This document shows positions 1-7,877 of a DNA stretch of 64,000 nucleotides, piece by piece. Origin of the DNA: Bacteroidales bacterium (GTDB taxonomy: Bacteria; Bacteroidota; Bacteroidia; Bacteroidales; WCHB1-69); the NCBI GenBank assembly GCA_017454945.1, contig JAFTCA010000010.1:97619-161618 (forward strand), in the 5' to 3' direction. A program made the position numbers and the translations under genes. Each line of letters opens with the position of its first letter. The first letter of the stretch is position 1. The notes under the pieces were generated by a model. The model had not been told where the DNA came from, ran no database searches, and worked only from the letters and a program-made list of their open reading frames with translations.

Positions 1-78
1 GCAATGCGTTGTTTTGAAGATGCAAAAGTACAAAAAATACGGACATACTTAACAGAGGAATCCGTGTTGGCCTATGGC

Positions 79-444
79 CTAGAACAAACAGGCCCAACCG
101 AATTTTCGAGCCACCTCCCGAAGAAGAGCCTTATCGCGCATAGGTATTCTAACCTCTACCGTTTCGCGCTGATTTTGACGCTTGGCTATTGCAGCGGTAT
201 CCAACTCATACTGCATTTGCAGGTTCATCCATATCTCAGCTGGAATATGAAGAGCTTTCTCCAACGCAACGGCCATATTCAACGACACGGCTCGCTTGCC
301 TGTTATTGTCTCACTAAGCACCGACGGAGCAACCCCCATCTCCTGCGCAAGCTGTTTTTGCGTCATGCCACGGTCTTCCAATTCATCCTTTATCAATTCA
401 CCAGGATGGGTTGCCTCAAATGAAATCAGTTTTTTCTTATTCAT
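79..444 (-). CDS. higA: HigA-family (XRE) addiction-module antitoxin
   Basis: Small DNA-binding antitoxin of the HigA/VapI type, which neutralises a RelE-like HigB toxin and represses its own operon. Near the N-terminus it has the family opening THPGELIKDELEDRGMTQKQ, then a helix-turn-helix (QLAQEMGVAPSVLSETITG), and a polar C-terminal tail. The ATG at 444 (MNKKKL) is preferred over a TTG six codons upstream because homologues begin about ten residues before the HPGE motif. A TATTTTTG element on the minus strand at 554-561 would drive it. The toxin gene expected just upstream is missing apart from a short ORF at 459-536 (separate entry), so this looks like an orphan antitoxin. The family call is secure; activity is inferred. 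Confidence 0.85.
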   Translation of the reverse strand: MNKKKLISFEATHPGELIKDELEDRGMTQKQLAQEMGVAPSVLSETITGKRAVSLNMAVALEKALHIPAEIWMNLQMQYELDTAAIAKRQNQRETVEVRIPMRDKALLREVARKFGWACLF

Positions 445-458
445 AATGCTTTGATATA

Positions 459-536
459 TCAAAAATTAATGCTGTTACCATAATGAGTAAAAAGCTCTTC
501 CAACGCCACCTTCTCAAACATTATTTCCATCAGCAT
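459..536 (-). pseudogene. probable remnant of a HigB/RelE-type toxin gene
   Basis: A 25-codon ORF lies between the putative promoter (554-561, minus) and higA, where higB normally sits. It starts MLMEIMFEKVALEELF and stops at a TGA 12 nt before the higA ATG. The FEK..LEELF stretch resembles the first strand and helix of RelE/HigB toxins, which usually run to about 100 residues, so this would be only the N-terminal quarter. The resemblance is by eye and short. It could instead be a leader peptide that couples translation to higA. Confidence 0.35.
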
Positions 537-553
537 TAAATCTTTCAACGATG

Positions 554-561
554 CAAAAATA
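554..561 (-). promoter_or_regulatory. -7 element (TATTTTTG) for the higA region
   Basis: On the minus strand the sequence reads TATTTTTG, matching the Bacteroidetes -7 consensus TAnnTTTG. A start point about 6 nt downstream would precede the 25-codon ORF and higA. No clear TTTG -33 box was seen. Confidence 0.4.
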
Positions 562-698
562 ATATTTTTTTGCGAATAGTTCTCAATTTTGCGAATTTTT
601 TTTAAAACTATCATACTTGATAGCATTTAACCAATGCCATGTTTCTTCGACAACAACACGTTGCGGCGCACAACGATAATGCTTCTTCTTACATTACT

Positions 699-799
699 TG
701 CGGCGCCGCATTGGAATGCGTTAACGCATTCCACCAGGGGTATCGGCCGCTTCGCGCCCTCAACCCCTGGCTACCAAACGGGAACCCCTAAAGGGGTTC
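699..799. repeat. cluster of hairpins in a gene-free zone
   Basis: Within 537-1199, which holds no convincing gene, four inverted repeats lie almost end to end: a 12-bp palindrome TGCGGCGCCGCA at 699-710, a 20-bp perfect palindrome centred on GTTAAC at 713-732, arms CCAGGGGT/ACCCCTGG at 734-741 and 763-770, and GAACCCC/GGGGTTC at 783-799. The rest of the stretch is AT-rich on the left and continues rightward into further inverted repeats. It looks like an extragenic palindromic element or the wreck of a mobile element rather than coding DNA. The 97-codon open frame across it is made of these repeats and looks like no protein. Confidence 0.55.
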
Positions 800-1040
800 T
801 GAATAGTGTGAAATTATATACAATGTCGCTATATTCATTGCCGCCTCATTGTATTTTGCGTGGAAGACGCATAGCGGCTTGCAAAAAACGTCGCTGGAAT
901 TCTTGGTTCAGTTTGATCTTTTCCTAATCTCTTAAAATGATGGTTTTATAAAGAATTTGAAATAAAAAAATGCGCCTTAGCAATAAGGATGCGTAAAAAA
1001 ATTAGCAATGGGTGGGCGTTAAGAGGCGGCGTTGTTTGAA

Positions 1041-1055
1041 GCACGCGCAGCGTGC
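1041..1055. repeat. 15-bp hairpin motif, second copy at 62358
   Basis: GCACGCGCAGCGTGC forms a 6-bp stem with a 3-nt loop. The identical 15 bases recur at 62358-62372, also in a gene-free stretch. This suggests a dispersed extragenic palindrome. Confidence 0.5.
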
Positions 1056-1128
1056 AAGTTTAGCCGCCTTAGCCCGCGGATTGCAATTTTTAGCATCCGT
1101 TTGCGTAGCGCTTAGCGCCTTTCTTTTG

Positions 1129-1161
1129 GTTCTTTTCTTTGGCAAGACAAAGAAAAAGAAC
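1129..1161. repeat. inverted repeat upstream of the NUDIX gene
   Basis: Arms GTTCTTTTCTTTG (1129-1141) and CAAAGAAAAAGAAC (1148-1161) can pair with one bulge around a short loop. It lies immediately before the NUDIX promoter and could act as a weak bidirectional terminator, since both flanks are A/T runs, or be part of the repeat zone to its left. Confidence 0.45.
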
Positions 1162-1171
1162 ATAAAAAATG

Positions 1172-1179
1172 TATTTTTG
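1172..1179 (+). promoter_or_regulatory. -7 element (TATTTTTG) for the NUDIX gene
   Basis: Matches TAnnTTTG and is followed by GCA as in many promoters of this window. It lies 20 nt before the ATG at 1200. Confidence 0.5.
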
Positions 1180-1199
1180 CAGCTCTTAAAACAAAGAGC

Positions 1200-1688
1200 A
1201 TGCATTTCCCCCTCCGAATCTTCGACAACGCCACGCCCGTGGATATCGCCAACGAAAGCGAGTTTGAGGCGTTTGCCCGCGACTACCGGCCGATTGGCGC
1301 CGCCGGTGGCATTGTTGTGAACGAACGCCAGCAGGTGCTGATGATTTTCCGTTTGGGCCGCTGGGACTTCCCCAAGGGCAAAATAGAGGAGGGAGAGAAC
1401 CCTGCCGAGGCCGCCCTGCGCGAAGTGTGCGAGGAGACCGGCCTGACAACCGCCACCCTCGGCCGCGAGCTGCCCTCCACCTTCCACACCTACCCGCTCA
1501 ACGGCGAGAAAATCCTGAAGCAGACCCACTGGTTTGCCATGCGCTGCCCCAACACCGCCACCCTGAAACCGCAAACTGAAGAAGACATCACCCAAGCAGA
1601 ATGGGTTGATATAGAAAAAGTTGGCGCACACTTGAAAGATTCTTACGCTTCGTTAAGACACTTGTGGGAAGAGGTGAAGGGACTGTAA
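1200..1688 (+). CDS. NUDIX hydrolase
   Basis: Hydrolase of nucleoside-diphosphate-linked compounds, cytosolic. The complete Nudix box is present around residues 62-84: G-KIEEG-E-NPAEAAL-REV-C-EETGL, matching GX5EX7REUXEEXGU with all metal-binding Glu residues. The 162-residue length is typical of a single-domain NUDIX protein. The N-terminal 40 residues do not resemble a known extra domain. It stands alone between a repeat zone and a convergent regulator gene, so the natural substrate cannot be deduced; housekeeping pyrophosphatase activity on oxidised or modified nucleotides is the usual default for such proteins. Confidence 0.9.
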   Translation: MHFPLRIFDNATPVDIANESEFEAFARDYRPIGAAGGIVVNERQQVLMIFRLGRWDFPKGKIEEGENPAEAALREVCEETGLTTATLGRELPSTFHTYPLNGEKILKQTHWFAMRCPNTATLKPQTEEDITQAEWVDIEKVGAHLKDSYASLRHLWEEVKGL

Positions 1689-1713
1689 CCCCTCTGCCAC
1701 TTCTTGCAGTCGT

Positions 1714-2235
1714 TCATTGTTTGTTTTCGGCATATCGTTTCAATCTTTGAGTTAATTCTTTGATAGCTATCTCTTTCTCTCGTGGTCGCCCAACTACACG
1801 CAAGGCATCAACAAGGACTAACAATTCGTATAATTCCGCATCTCGCATGGCCGCCTCCGGAACGGTTGGATACAAAGGCTTAACAGTTTGGCCTTTAGCA
1901 TTACCCTGTGCATATTTCCACACATAGTTATCCGCATTGCCAGCCAGCTGTTCTTTGATAGGCGATGCGCTAATGTAGGTTGGAAGGCCACGGATAACAC
2001 GCCCTAACTCCAACGGGAAAACATATTTTATTCCATATATCAAAAACTCTTGCAAAGCTAATACATTTACCCTTTGTTTGTTTCTATCCACCAATTGTGC
2101 CGTCTTACACCGTTCCAAGCTTTCACTAACACTTGATGTGCTCATGCTCAAACTTTCGGCCAAGCCTCGAATTGAAAGAGATTGTCCTTTTTCAGTGATT
2201 TTTTTTAATAAAATTACCAAATCTTGCGGTTTCAT
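1714..2235 (-). CDS. winged-helix DNA-binding protein, MarR-like N-terminus
   Basis: About 173 residues. The N-terminal 65 residues form a winged-helix domain: MKPQDLVILLKKI, then SIRGLAESLSMSTSSVSESL as the recognition region, then a basic wing (DRNKQRVN). The C-terminal half (LPTYISASP, KPLYPTVPEAAMRD, LYELLVLVDALRVVG) is a conserved extension whose function is unknown to me. The ATG at 2235 is chosen because the domain begins there. An ATG at 2256 is possible, while 2331 lies upstream of the probable promoter. It sits beside tandem and inverted GTTCGC repeats in its own leader, which suggests autoregulation. No partner gene follows it on the same strand. Confidence 0.7.
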   Translation of the reverse strand: MKPQDLVILLKKITEKGQSLSIRGLAESLSMSTSSVSESLERCKTAQLVDRNKQRVNVLALQEFLIYGIKYVFPLELGRVIRGLPTYISASPIKEQLAGNADNYVWKYAQGNAKGQTVKPLYPTVPEAAMRDAELYELLVLVDALRVVGRPREKEIAIKELTQRLKRYAENKQ

Positions 2236-2268
2236 AACATTCTCTATATTAATCATTTGTCTAATATT

Positions 2269-2292
2269 GTTCGCTGTTCGCGAAATGCGAAC
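2269..2292. promoter_or_regulatory. operator-like GTTCGC repeats in the regulator leader
   Basis: GTTCGC occurs at 2269-2274 and 2276-2281, and its complement GCGAAC at 2287-2292. The last two form a 6-bp inverted repeat around 5 nt, and the first two are direct repeats with 7-nt periodicity. The cluster lies between the -7 element at 2305-2312 (minus) and the start codon of the winged-helix gene, a position suited to repression by its product. Binding is inferred. Confidence 0.45.
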
Positions 2293-2304
2293 ACTTTTAT
2301 ACGG

Positions 2305-2312
2305 CAAAAATA
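2305..2312 (-). promoter_or_regulatory. -7 element (TATTTTTG) for the winged-helix regulator
   Basis: The minus strand reads TATTTTTG about 50-70 nt before the candidate ATGs. It excludes the in-frame start at 2331, which lies upstream of it. Confidence 0.45.
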
Positions 2313-2627
2313 CAAAAATATTCTTTAACATGTCATTAGGGGTTCAGATAAATGCTCAATCTTTCCGTGCACGCCACAAAAATTGCTTTGCACAAATACC
2401 GCTGATTTTCGTGGATATGGCCTTTGAAAAAAAGCATAACAACCTGAAAAAGTGATGGTATATCATTTTTTATTATTTTTGTCCAACTTTTAGAGTTCAC
2501 ACCATTCATCGCGTTTCCACCAACAGATTAAACGAATATTGGAAATCATTCAAAATTCGTTTTGTGATTTTTGGATTGAAAATGAAAGAATCATAATTAA
2601 CAATGATAAACACGAAAGAGATTAGAT
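2313..2627. other. intergenic region at left edge of the defence island
   Basis: No gene is supported here. The stretch becomes markedly AT-rich towards the right. A TATTTTTG element at 2474-2481 on the plus strand is the best promoter candidate for the restriction-modification operon, leaving a leader of roughly 140 nt before the ATG at 2628. No attachment-site repeat was recognised by eye. Confidence 0.4.
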
Positions 2628-4685
2628 ATGATAACCATTTCCGAAATACTAAAAGGCAGCGATTTCAGCCTAACCCAATTCAGTAATGACAAAATTATTG
2701 AATTAGAAAACAACATTATTGAAAAAGAGGTTAAGGGGAAACCAACTCCTTATGTCAAATGCTTGGTGAGGAATAAGGAAATTAAATTAACTCCTGAAGA
2801 AATTGTTAGGCAGTTGTACCTTATGGTACTTATAGAAGATTTCCATTACCCAGTTTCACGAATGGAACTTGAATATGTGGTTACGTTTGGACGGGAAAAG
2901 AAACGTGCCGACATTGTCATTTTCGACAAAGACCAGACCAATACACCGTATATAATTGTTGAGTTGAAAAGTCCCAAACTGAAAGACGGCAAGGAGCAAT
3001 TGAAAAGCTATTGCAACGGTACGGGTGCGCCAATTGGTGTTTGGACCAATGGCGAAAGTATTTCATATTATCATCGCAAAGACCCGAATTTCTTTGAAGA
3101 TATTCCGATTATACCCAAAGCCAATGAAAAACTTTCTGACATCCTGAGCGAGCGTTGGTTCATTGATGATTTGGTGAAAAAAGACAAGTTAGTCAATGAG
3201 CGCAAATCATTAAAAGACTTGATTTTGGAAATGGAAGACGAAGTGCTTGCCAATGCAGGTGTTGACGTGTTTGAAGAAGTTTTCAAATTAATCTTCACCA
3301 AATTGTATGACGAAATGGAGAGCGGCAGAAAGAAAGACCGCCACCTTGAGTTCCGCAACTACGGCGACACAGAAACTGAATTGAAAGAAAAGCTACAAAA
3401 CCTTTTCAATGAGGCAAAGGAAAAGTGGTCGGGCGTTTTCACCGAAGATGCCAAACTGATGCTGACACCTTCGCATTTGTCGGTTTGTGTGAGTTCGTTG
3501 CAAGATGTGAAATTGTTCAATTCCAACCTTGATGTGGTGGACGAGGCTTTCGAATATCTGATAAACAAAAGCAGCAAAGGCGAAAAAGGACAATATTTCA
3601 CACCTCGTTATGTGATTGACATGTGTGTGCGGATGCTGAATCCGTCGGCATACGAAACAATGATTGACACGGCGGCTGGCAGTTGCGGCTTCCCGGTGCA
3701 TACCATTTTCTATGTTTGGCAAAAGATTTTGGAAAACAAAGGGTTAAAGAAAAGCCATCTGTTCACTTTGGAACAAAAACCGCAAGAGTGTACAGATTAT
3801 GTGCAAAACAAGGTTTTTGCCATTGACTTCGACGAAAAGGCGGTTCGTGTGGCAAGAACGTTGAACCTTATTGCCGGTGATGGACAAACCAATGTTATGC
3901 ACCTCAATACATTGGATTATGAACGTTGGGATGAGAACCTGAAAGACGAGAATTGGCAGGAAACATACTTTGAGGGTTGGAAAAAACTGAAAAAGATGCG
4001 TGTTGATAAAAACAGTAATCGCGATTTCCAGTTCGACATCCTTATGGCCAATCCGCCGTTTGCCGGAGACATTAAGGAAAGCCGCATATTATCAAAATAC
4101 GAGTTGAGCAAAAATGCGGCAGGAAAATTGGCAGGCAAAGTAGGTCGCGACATCCTTTTCATTGAGCGTAACCTTGATTTTCTGAAACCTGGTGGTCGTA
4201 TGGCTATTGTATTGCCACAAGGCCGTTTCAACAATAGTAGCGACAAATACATCCGTGATTACATTGCCGAGCGATGCCGCATTTTGGCGGTGGTGGGCTT
4301 ACATGGCAATGTTTTCAAGCCGCATACAGGAACAAAAACAAGTGTGTTGTTTGTGCAGAAATGGGATGAAGAACTTTGTCCGAAGAAAGATGATTATCCA
4401 ATTTTCTTTGCCACTATGCAGGAACCAAGCAAGGATAATAGCGGAGAAAAGATTTTTGTTAAAAAGGGCGATTTCACACAAGTTAAAGAAACACAGGAAA
4501 ATGTTGTTTGTGACCCACCTGCACATTATGGGGTAACACCCAAGGAAAACAACGACTATTTGCTAGATACTCATGGACATTTGATAGTGAAACACGACCT
4601 TTTTAATCATGATGGATTGACCAAAGACGGCATTGCTGAGGCCTTTGTCGAGTTTGCCAAGAAGGAAGGGCTAAGTTTTTTTTGA
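2628..4685 (+). CDS. restriction-methylase fusion: HsdR-N nuclease domain plus N6-adenine methylase
   Basis: A 685-residue protein joining a nuclease domain to a type I-style methyltransferase. Residues about 60-165 match the type I R-protein N-terminal PD-(D/E)XK fold: Asp95 in RADIVIF, then VELK with Glu112 and Lys114. After a helical linker comes the N6-adenine methylase, with GQYFTPR, the SAM motif DTAAGSCGF (from Asp347) and the catalytic NPPF at 475-478. There is no DEAD-box translocase, so this is not a classical HsdR/HsdM pair. The layout recalls BcgI-like type IIB enzymes, where one chain cuts and methylates and a separate S subunit gives specificity. It overlaps the specificity gene (TTGA overlap). 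Restriction activity is inferred from intact motifs. Confidence 0.85.
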   Translation: MITISEILKGSDFSLTQFSNDKIIELENNIIEKEVKGKPTPYVKCLVRNKEIKLTPEEIVRQLYLMVLIEDFHYPVSRMELEYVVTFGREKKRADIVIFDKDQTNTPYIIVELKSPKLKDGKEQLKSYCNGTGAPIGVWTNGESISYYHRKDPNFFEDIPIIPKANEKLSDILSERWFIDDLVKKDKLVNERKSLKDLILEMEDEVLANAGVDVFEEVFKLIFTKLYDEMESGRKKDRHLEFRNYGDTETELKEKLQNLFNEAKEKWSGVFTEDAKLMLTPSHLSVCVSSLQDVKLFNSNLDVVDEAFEYLINKSSKGEKGQYFTPRYVIDMCVRMLNPSAYETMIDTAAGSCGFPVHTIFYVWQKILENKGLKKSHLFTLEQKPQECTDYVQNKVFAIDFDEKAVRVARTLNLIAGDGQTNVMHLNTLDYERWDENLKDENWQETYFEGWKKLKKMRVDKNSNRDFQFDILMANPPFAGDIKESRILSKYELSKNAAGKLAGKVGRDILFIERNLDFLKPGGRMAIVLPQGRFNNSSDKYIRDYIAERCRILAVVGLHGNVFKPHTGTKTSVLFVQKWDEELCPKKDDYPIFFATMQEPSKDNSGEKIFVKKGDFTQVKETQENVVCDPPAHYGVTPKENNDYLLDTHGHLIVKHDLFNHDGLTKDGIAEAFVEFAKKEGLSFF

Positions 4686-6106
4686 GTAGCCCTTTCAACG
4701 AGGAAAAGTATAAGCGATTGTTGGAAGGGCTGGAGATTAGCGAGGTTTTGCTGAGTGAGGTTTTAAAGGACAATGAAACCAAAAGAATTGATAGCGAATA
4801 CTTTAAAAAGGAATATTTGAACTTTTTCAAAAATATTCCGAACATAGAACCTTTAGGTAATTTTGTAGAAGATGGCTATAGGGTGGTGTACGAAAATACC
4901 GAAATCGTAGAATCAACTATTGGGAAAGACATGGGATTCCCATACTTTTTACAAGCAACTGATTTAGAAACTCCCTTTATTAAAACGGATAATCTGTTTT
5001 ATGTTGCTGAAGAAGATTGGAAACGCTATCCGAAAGGGCGAATAAAAAAAGGAGAGATACTAATTGAAGTAAAAGGAAAATTAGAAAAGGTTTCAATCGT
5101 CCCTGATGATTTTCCTGAAAAAACCCTTGTTTCTGGTAGTTTGTTTAAAATGACGGTTAACAATAGAATCAACAAACATGTTTTGTTGTGTTACTTAATA
5201 AGCAAATATGGCGTGGCCTTTAAGGATCGATATAAAACAAATTTGCTGATTTCTTATATTAGCAAACCTGATTTGTATAGAATTCCTGTTCCTAAATTCT
5301 CAATCCAATTTCAAAAAGAAATTGACGAACATTTTCAATCCATCTTTAAAAATCAGGAACTTTCTAAATCCTTGTACTCTGAGGCTGAAGACATCCTTTT
5401 GTCCGAACTAGGATTAAAAGACTGGCAACCTAATAATAATCCTGTCAACATCAAGCAATTGAAAGAATCGTTTTTGGCAAGTGGAAGATTAGATGCTGAG
5501 TATTATCAACCGAAATATGATGAAATAGAAACTGCTGTAACAAAATACAAACATGGTTATGACATAATAGGAAACTTGTTTGCTCAAAATACAGATGTAT
5601 GCGATTACCAAGAGGATGCATACAATTACATAGAAATAGGTGATATCAACATCAGTGACGGCACTGCTAGTTTCAATTTGGTTTCAAAAGAAGAATTGCC
5701 GGATAATGCAAAACGAGTTCTTCATACGAATGATTTACTTATTTCAAAAGTGAGACCCTATCGTGGTGCCGTTGCAATTATTGATTTTGATGATGAAAGA
5801 TTAATTGGAAGTGGTGCATTTACTGTTTTGCGTGAAAACTCAACATACAAAAAAGAAGTATTGCAGATACTTCTTCGCACGCAAATATATAAGGATTGGT
5901 TGTTAAAGTGGAATGTCGGAAGTTCTTATCCTGTAATAAAAGATGAAGACATTTTGAATTTGCCGATTCCCAAAATACCAAATCAAGTTCAGACCGAAAT
6001 TGCTACATACGTCCAAAAGAGCATTTCACTGCGTAATGAGGCGAAGCAACTACTTGAAAGTGCGAAACTTAAAGTAGAGGATACTATTTCTACCCCCCCC
6101 ATTTAA
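4682..6106 (+). CDS. hsdS: specificity subunit S (two target-recognition regions), ends in C8 tract
   Basis: A 474-residue DNA-specificity subunit that directs the upstream restriction-methylase. It starts at TTG 4682, overlapping the methylase stop; the residues that follow (NEEKYKRLLEGLEISEVLL) are the usual start of this family and no ATG precedes the conserved region. Two half-repeats are visible: recognition region one (about 50-235), a conserved helix (ILLSELGLKDW) and junction SGRLDAEYYQPKYD (about 277-290), then recognition region two and a terminal helix (LRNEAKQLLESAK). The last codons contain eight consecutive C residues (6093-6100) before ATT-TAA. One extra C would remove the stop and fuse the frame to the next gene. 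The gene is AT-rich compared with core genes nearby. Confidence 0.9.
   Translation: MSSPFNEEKYKRLLEGLEISEVLLSEVLKDNETKRIDSEYFKKEYLNFFKNIPNIEPLGNFVEDGYRVVYENTEIVESTIGKDMGFPYFLQATDLETPFIKTDNLFYVAEEDWKRYPKGRIKKGEILIEVKGKLEKVSIVPDDFPEKTLVSGSLFKMTVNNRINKHVLLCYLISKYGVAFKDRYKTNLLISYISKPDLYRIPVPKFSIQFQKEIDEHFQSIFKNQELSKSLYSEAEDILLSELGLKDWQPNNNPVNIKQLKESFLASGRLDAEYYQPKYDEIETAVTKYKHGYDIIGNLFAQNTDVCDYQEDAYNYIEIGDINISDGTASFNLVSKEELPDNAKRVLHTNDLLISKVRPYRGAVAIIDFDDERLIGSGAFTVLRENSTYKKEVLQILLRTQIYKDWLLKWNVGSSYPVIKDEDILNLPIPKIPNQVQTEIATYVQKSISLRNEAKQLLESAKLKVEDTISTPPI
6093..6100 (+). repeat. C8 homopolymer, candidate slipped-strand switch
   Basis: Eight C residues sit in the last codons of the first specificity gene (ACC-CCC-CCC-ATT-TAA). 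With nine Cs the reading becomes ACC-CCC-CCC-CAT-TTA and stays open for 13 codons to the ATG of the second specificity gene at 6139, in its frame. With seven Cs a TGA follows within a few codons. Homopolymer C tracts are rare elsewhere in the window. Confidence 0.7.
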
Positions 6107-6138
6107 TTGATAATCAATTAGTTATAAAATACAATAAA

Positions 6139-6894
6139 ATGGCAGAGGAAAGCACATATTATTACAGGTTGGCAGAATGGACATTGCTGCAGGAGTTGTA
6201 TGCCGAAAAATGGTTTACAACTTCAACGGCGAACTATTCCATCAAGAACTATTCGGTCTGCAAATCTTCAGGCCGATTGGATGCCGAGTACTACCAACCA
6301 AAATATGATGCTTTGTTTGCCCAATTGTCGAAATACGAGTGCGATATCATTAAGGATATTGCACATATAAAGAAATCGGTGGAACCAGGAAGCGAGGCTT
6401 ACCAAGACAGCGGAGTACCATTCGTAAGAGTATCGGACGTGACAAAATTCGGCATTTCGGAACCAAACATTTATTTGTCACCCAGTGATTTCAACTTGAA
6501 TGAATTAAGGCCAAAGAAAGACACCATTTTGTTGTCAAAAGACGGTAGTGTTGGCATTGCTTATAAAATTGAGGAGGACATAGACTGCATCACATCAGGC
6601 GCATTGCTTCATCTGTCCGTTTTCAACAAAGACTACACACCCGATTATCTGACACTTGTATTGAACTCGATAGTTGTACAGATGCAAGCCGAACGCGATT
6701 CCAACGGCGCCATCATCCAGCACTGGAAACCGTCGGAAATAGAACAAGTAATCATTCCCAAACTGCCAAAGCCCATTCAGGAAACCATTTCAGCAAAAAT
6801 CCAGGAAAGTTTTGCACTAAAAGCAGAAAGCAAACGATTGTTAGATGAGGCGAAGATGATAGTGGAGAGGGAGATAGAGAAAGGAGGGAAATAA
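6139..6894 (+). CDS. second specificity subunit, one target-recognition region
   Basis: A 251-residue partial specificity subunit. Its first 60 residues repeat the central junction of the upstream protein (WTLLQELYAEKW, then SGRLDAEYYQPKYD), followed by a single recognition region (KKSVEPGSEAY to WKPSEIEQVIIPKLP) and the terminal helix (ALKAESKRLLDEAK). This is half the length of a normal S subunit. It lacks a true N-terminal half, so it may act as a half-subunit dimer or be expressed as a C-terminal extension of the upstream gene after a +1 change in the C8 tract. A 15-nt inverted repeat (AATTGAT-A-ATCAATT, 6105-6119) lies between the two genes. It is followed after 5 nt by the DUF2806 gene. 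Confidence 0.8.
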   Translation: MAEESTYYYRLAEWTLLQELYAEKWFTTSTANYSIKNYSVCKSSGRLDAEYYQPKYDALFAQLSKYECDIIKDIAHIKKSVEPGSEAYQDSGVPFVRVSDVTKFGISEPNIYLSPSDFNLNELRPKKDTILLSKDGSVGIAYKIEEDIDCITSGALLHLSVFNKDYTPDYLTLVLNSIVVQMQAERDSNGAIIQHWKPSEIEQVIIPKLPKPIQETISAKIQESFALKAESKRLLDEAKMIVEREIEKGGK

Positions 6895-6899
6895 ACATT

Positions 6900-7832
6900 A
6901 TGAATAGTTTAATAAAAGTTGAAGGTAAACCCATTGAAAAACTGATAGATGTAGTTTCGAAAGCAATCGGAACTATATATGAACCTCGTCGGATTGTCAG
7001 AAAAGCAAAAGCGGAAGCAAAAGCAGAATCTATCAAGGCAATCGAACAAGCAAAAACAAATGCGATTATCGAGGGTGATACCGAAAAGGCAGAATATCTT
7101 GATAGAATAAACAACAGGTTGGTAAATAAAGAGACAAAACGGCAAAAGAACATAGAGGAAGTGGTTTCAACAGCAGGGAGAATTTTAGAAGCGGAAAAGG
7201 ATGTTTCTAATGAACCAGTAAATCCAGATTGGACTACTCGCTTTTTTGATATAGTACAAGATGTATCTGATAAAGAGATGCAAACATTATGGGGACAAAT
7301 ACTTGCTGGTGAAATAAAACAGCCTAAATCATATTCATTAAGAACACTTGAGACCTTGAGAAACATGACAAAAGAAGAAGCTGAAGTATTTCAAAAAGTC
7401 GCTCAATTTGTTCTTTTGCAAGATGAAGCCTTCCTCTTTTCTTCAGATAAGATTTTGGTGAAATTCGGAGTAAACTACTCAGAGATTGCCAAACTGATAG
7501 AAATTGGTTTATTGCAGCCTGGTGATTTTGTTCATAGACAATATGTTTCAACGAATAAAACAGATGAACAATATGTGATCATTTACGGCGATTTAATAGT
7601 ATTAATCACCACAAAGGCTAAAACACCAACTATTTCTATTCCTATTCGGTTATTAACGACCGTTGGGAAAGAATTAGTTAAACTAATTGATATTACCCCT
7701 AACATAGGTTACTTAAAAGAATTTGCTACAATATTTAAGCGTGATAAAGCTAATGTCAGTTATGCAAAGATACTTAGCATTGATGAAGAAGGTGTTATTC
7801 GTTATAATGACACGGAATTAGCTGAATTATAG
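6900..7832 (+). CDS. DUF2806-family protein in the defence operon
   Basis: A 310-residue cytosolic protein of the DUF2806 type. The N-terminal third (RRIVRKAKAEAKAESIKAI onward) is a long charged helix, probably coiled coil. The centre holds the family signature PDWTTRFFDIVQDVSDKEMQ, then WGQILAGEI and SLRTLETLRNMTKEEAE. The C-terminal part is predicted mixed alpha/beta and is less conserved. It starts 5 nt after the specificity gene with a GGAGGG-like sequence upstream, so it is probably co-transcribed with the restriction-modification genes. Members are often seen near mobile or defence loci, but no biochemical function is established to my knowledge. A structural or sensor role in the island is inference. 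Confidence 0.75.
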   Translation: MNSLIKVEGKPIEKLIDVVSKAIGTIYEPRRIVRKAKAEAKAESIKAIEQAKTNAIIEGDTEKAEYLDRINNRLVNKETKRQKNIEEVVSTAGRILEAEKDVSNEPVNPDWTTRFFDIVQDVSDKEMQTLWGQILAGEIKQPKSYSLRTLETLRNMTKEEAEVFQKVAQFVLLQDEAFLFSSDKILVKFGVNYSEIAKLIEIGLLQPGDFVHRQYVSTNKTDEQYVIIYGDLIVLITTKAKTPTISIPIRLLTTVGKELVKLIDITPNIGYLKEFATIFKRDKANVSYAKILSIDEEGVIRYNDTELAEL

Positions 7833-7877
7833 TTGTCTTATTGTTCTGTTCAAAAAAATAAAAGGGAGGGAATCTTC

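Noticed and set aside
4..423. 139-codon open frame antisense to higA
   Set aside because: It is the reverse-strand shadow of a clear HigA gene with no family features of its own.
634..927. 97-codon open frame on the plus strand
   Set aside because: It is composed of hairpin repeats, has no recognisable protein pattern and no promoter-start arrangement.
2628..4685. Classical type I R-M system (HsdR/HsdM/HsdS)
   Set aside because: No DEAD-box translocase was found in the window; the nuclease-like domain is fused to the methylase instead.
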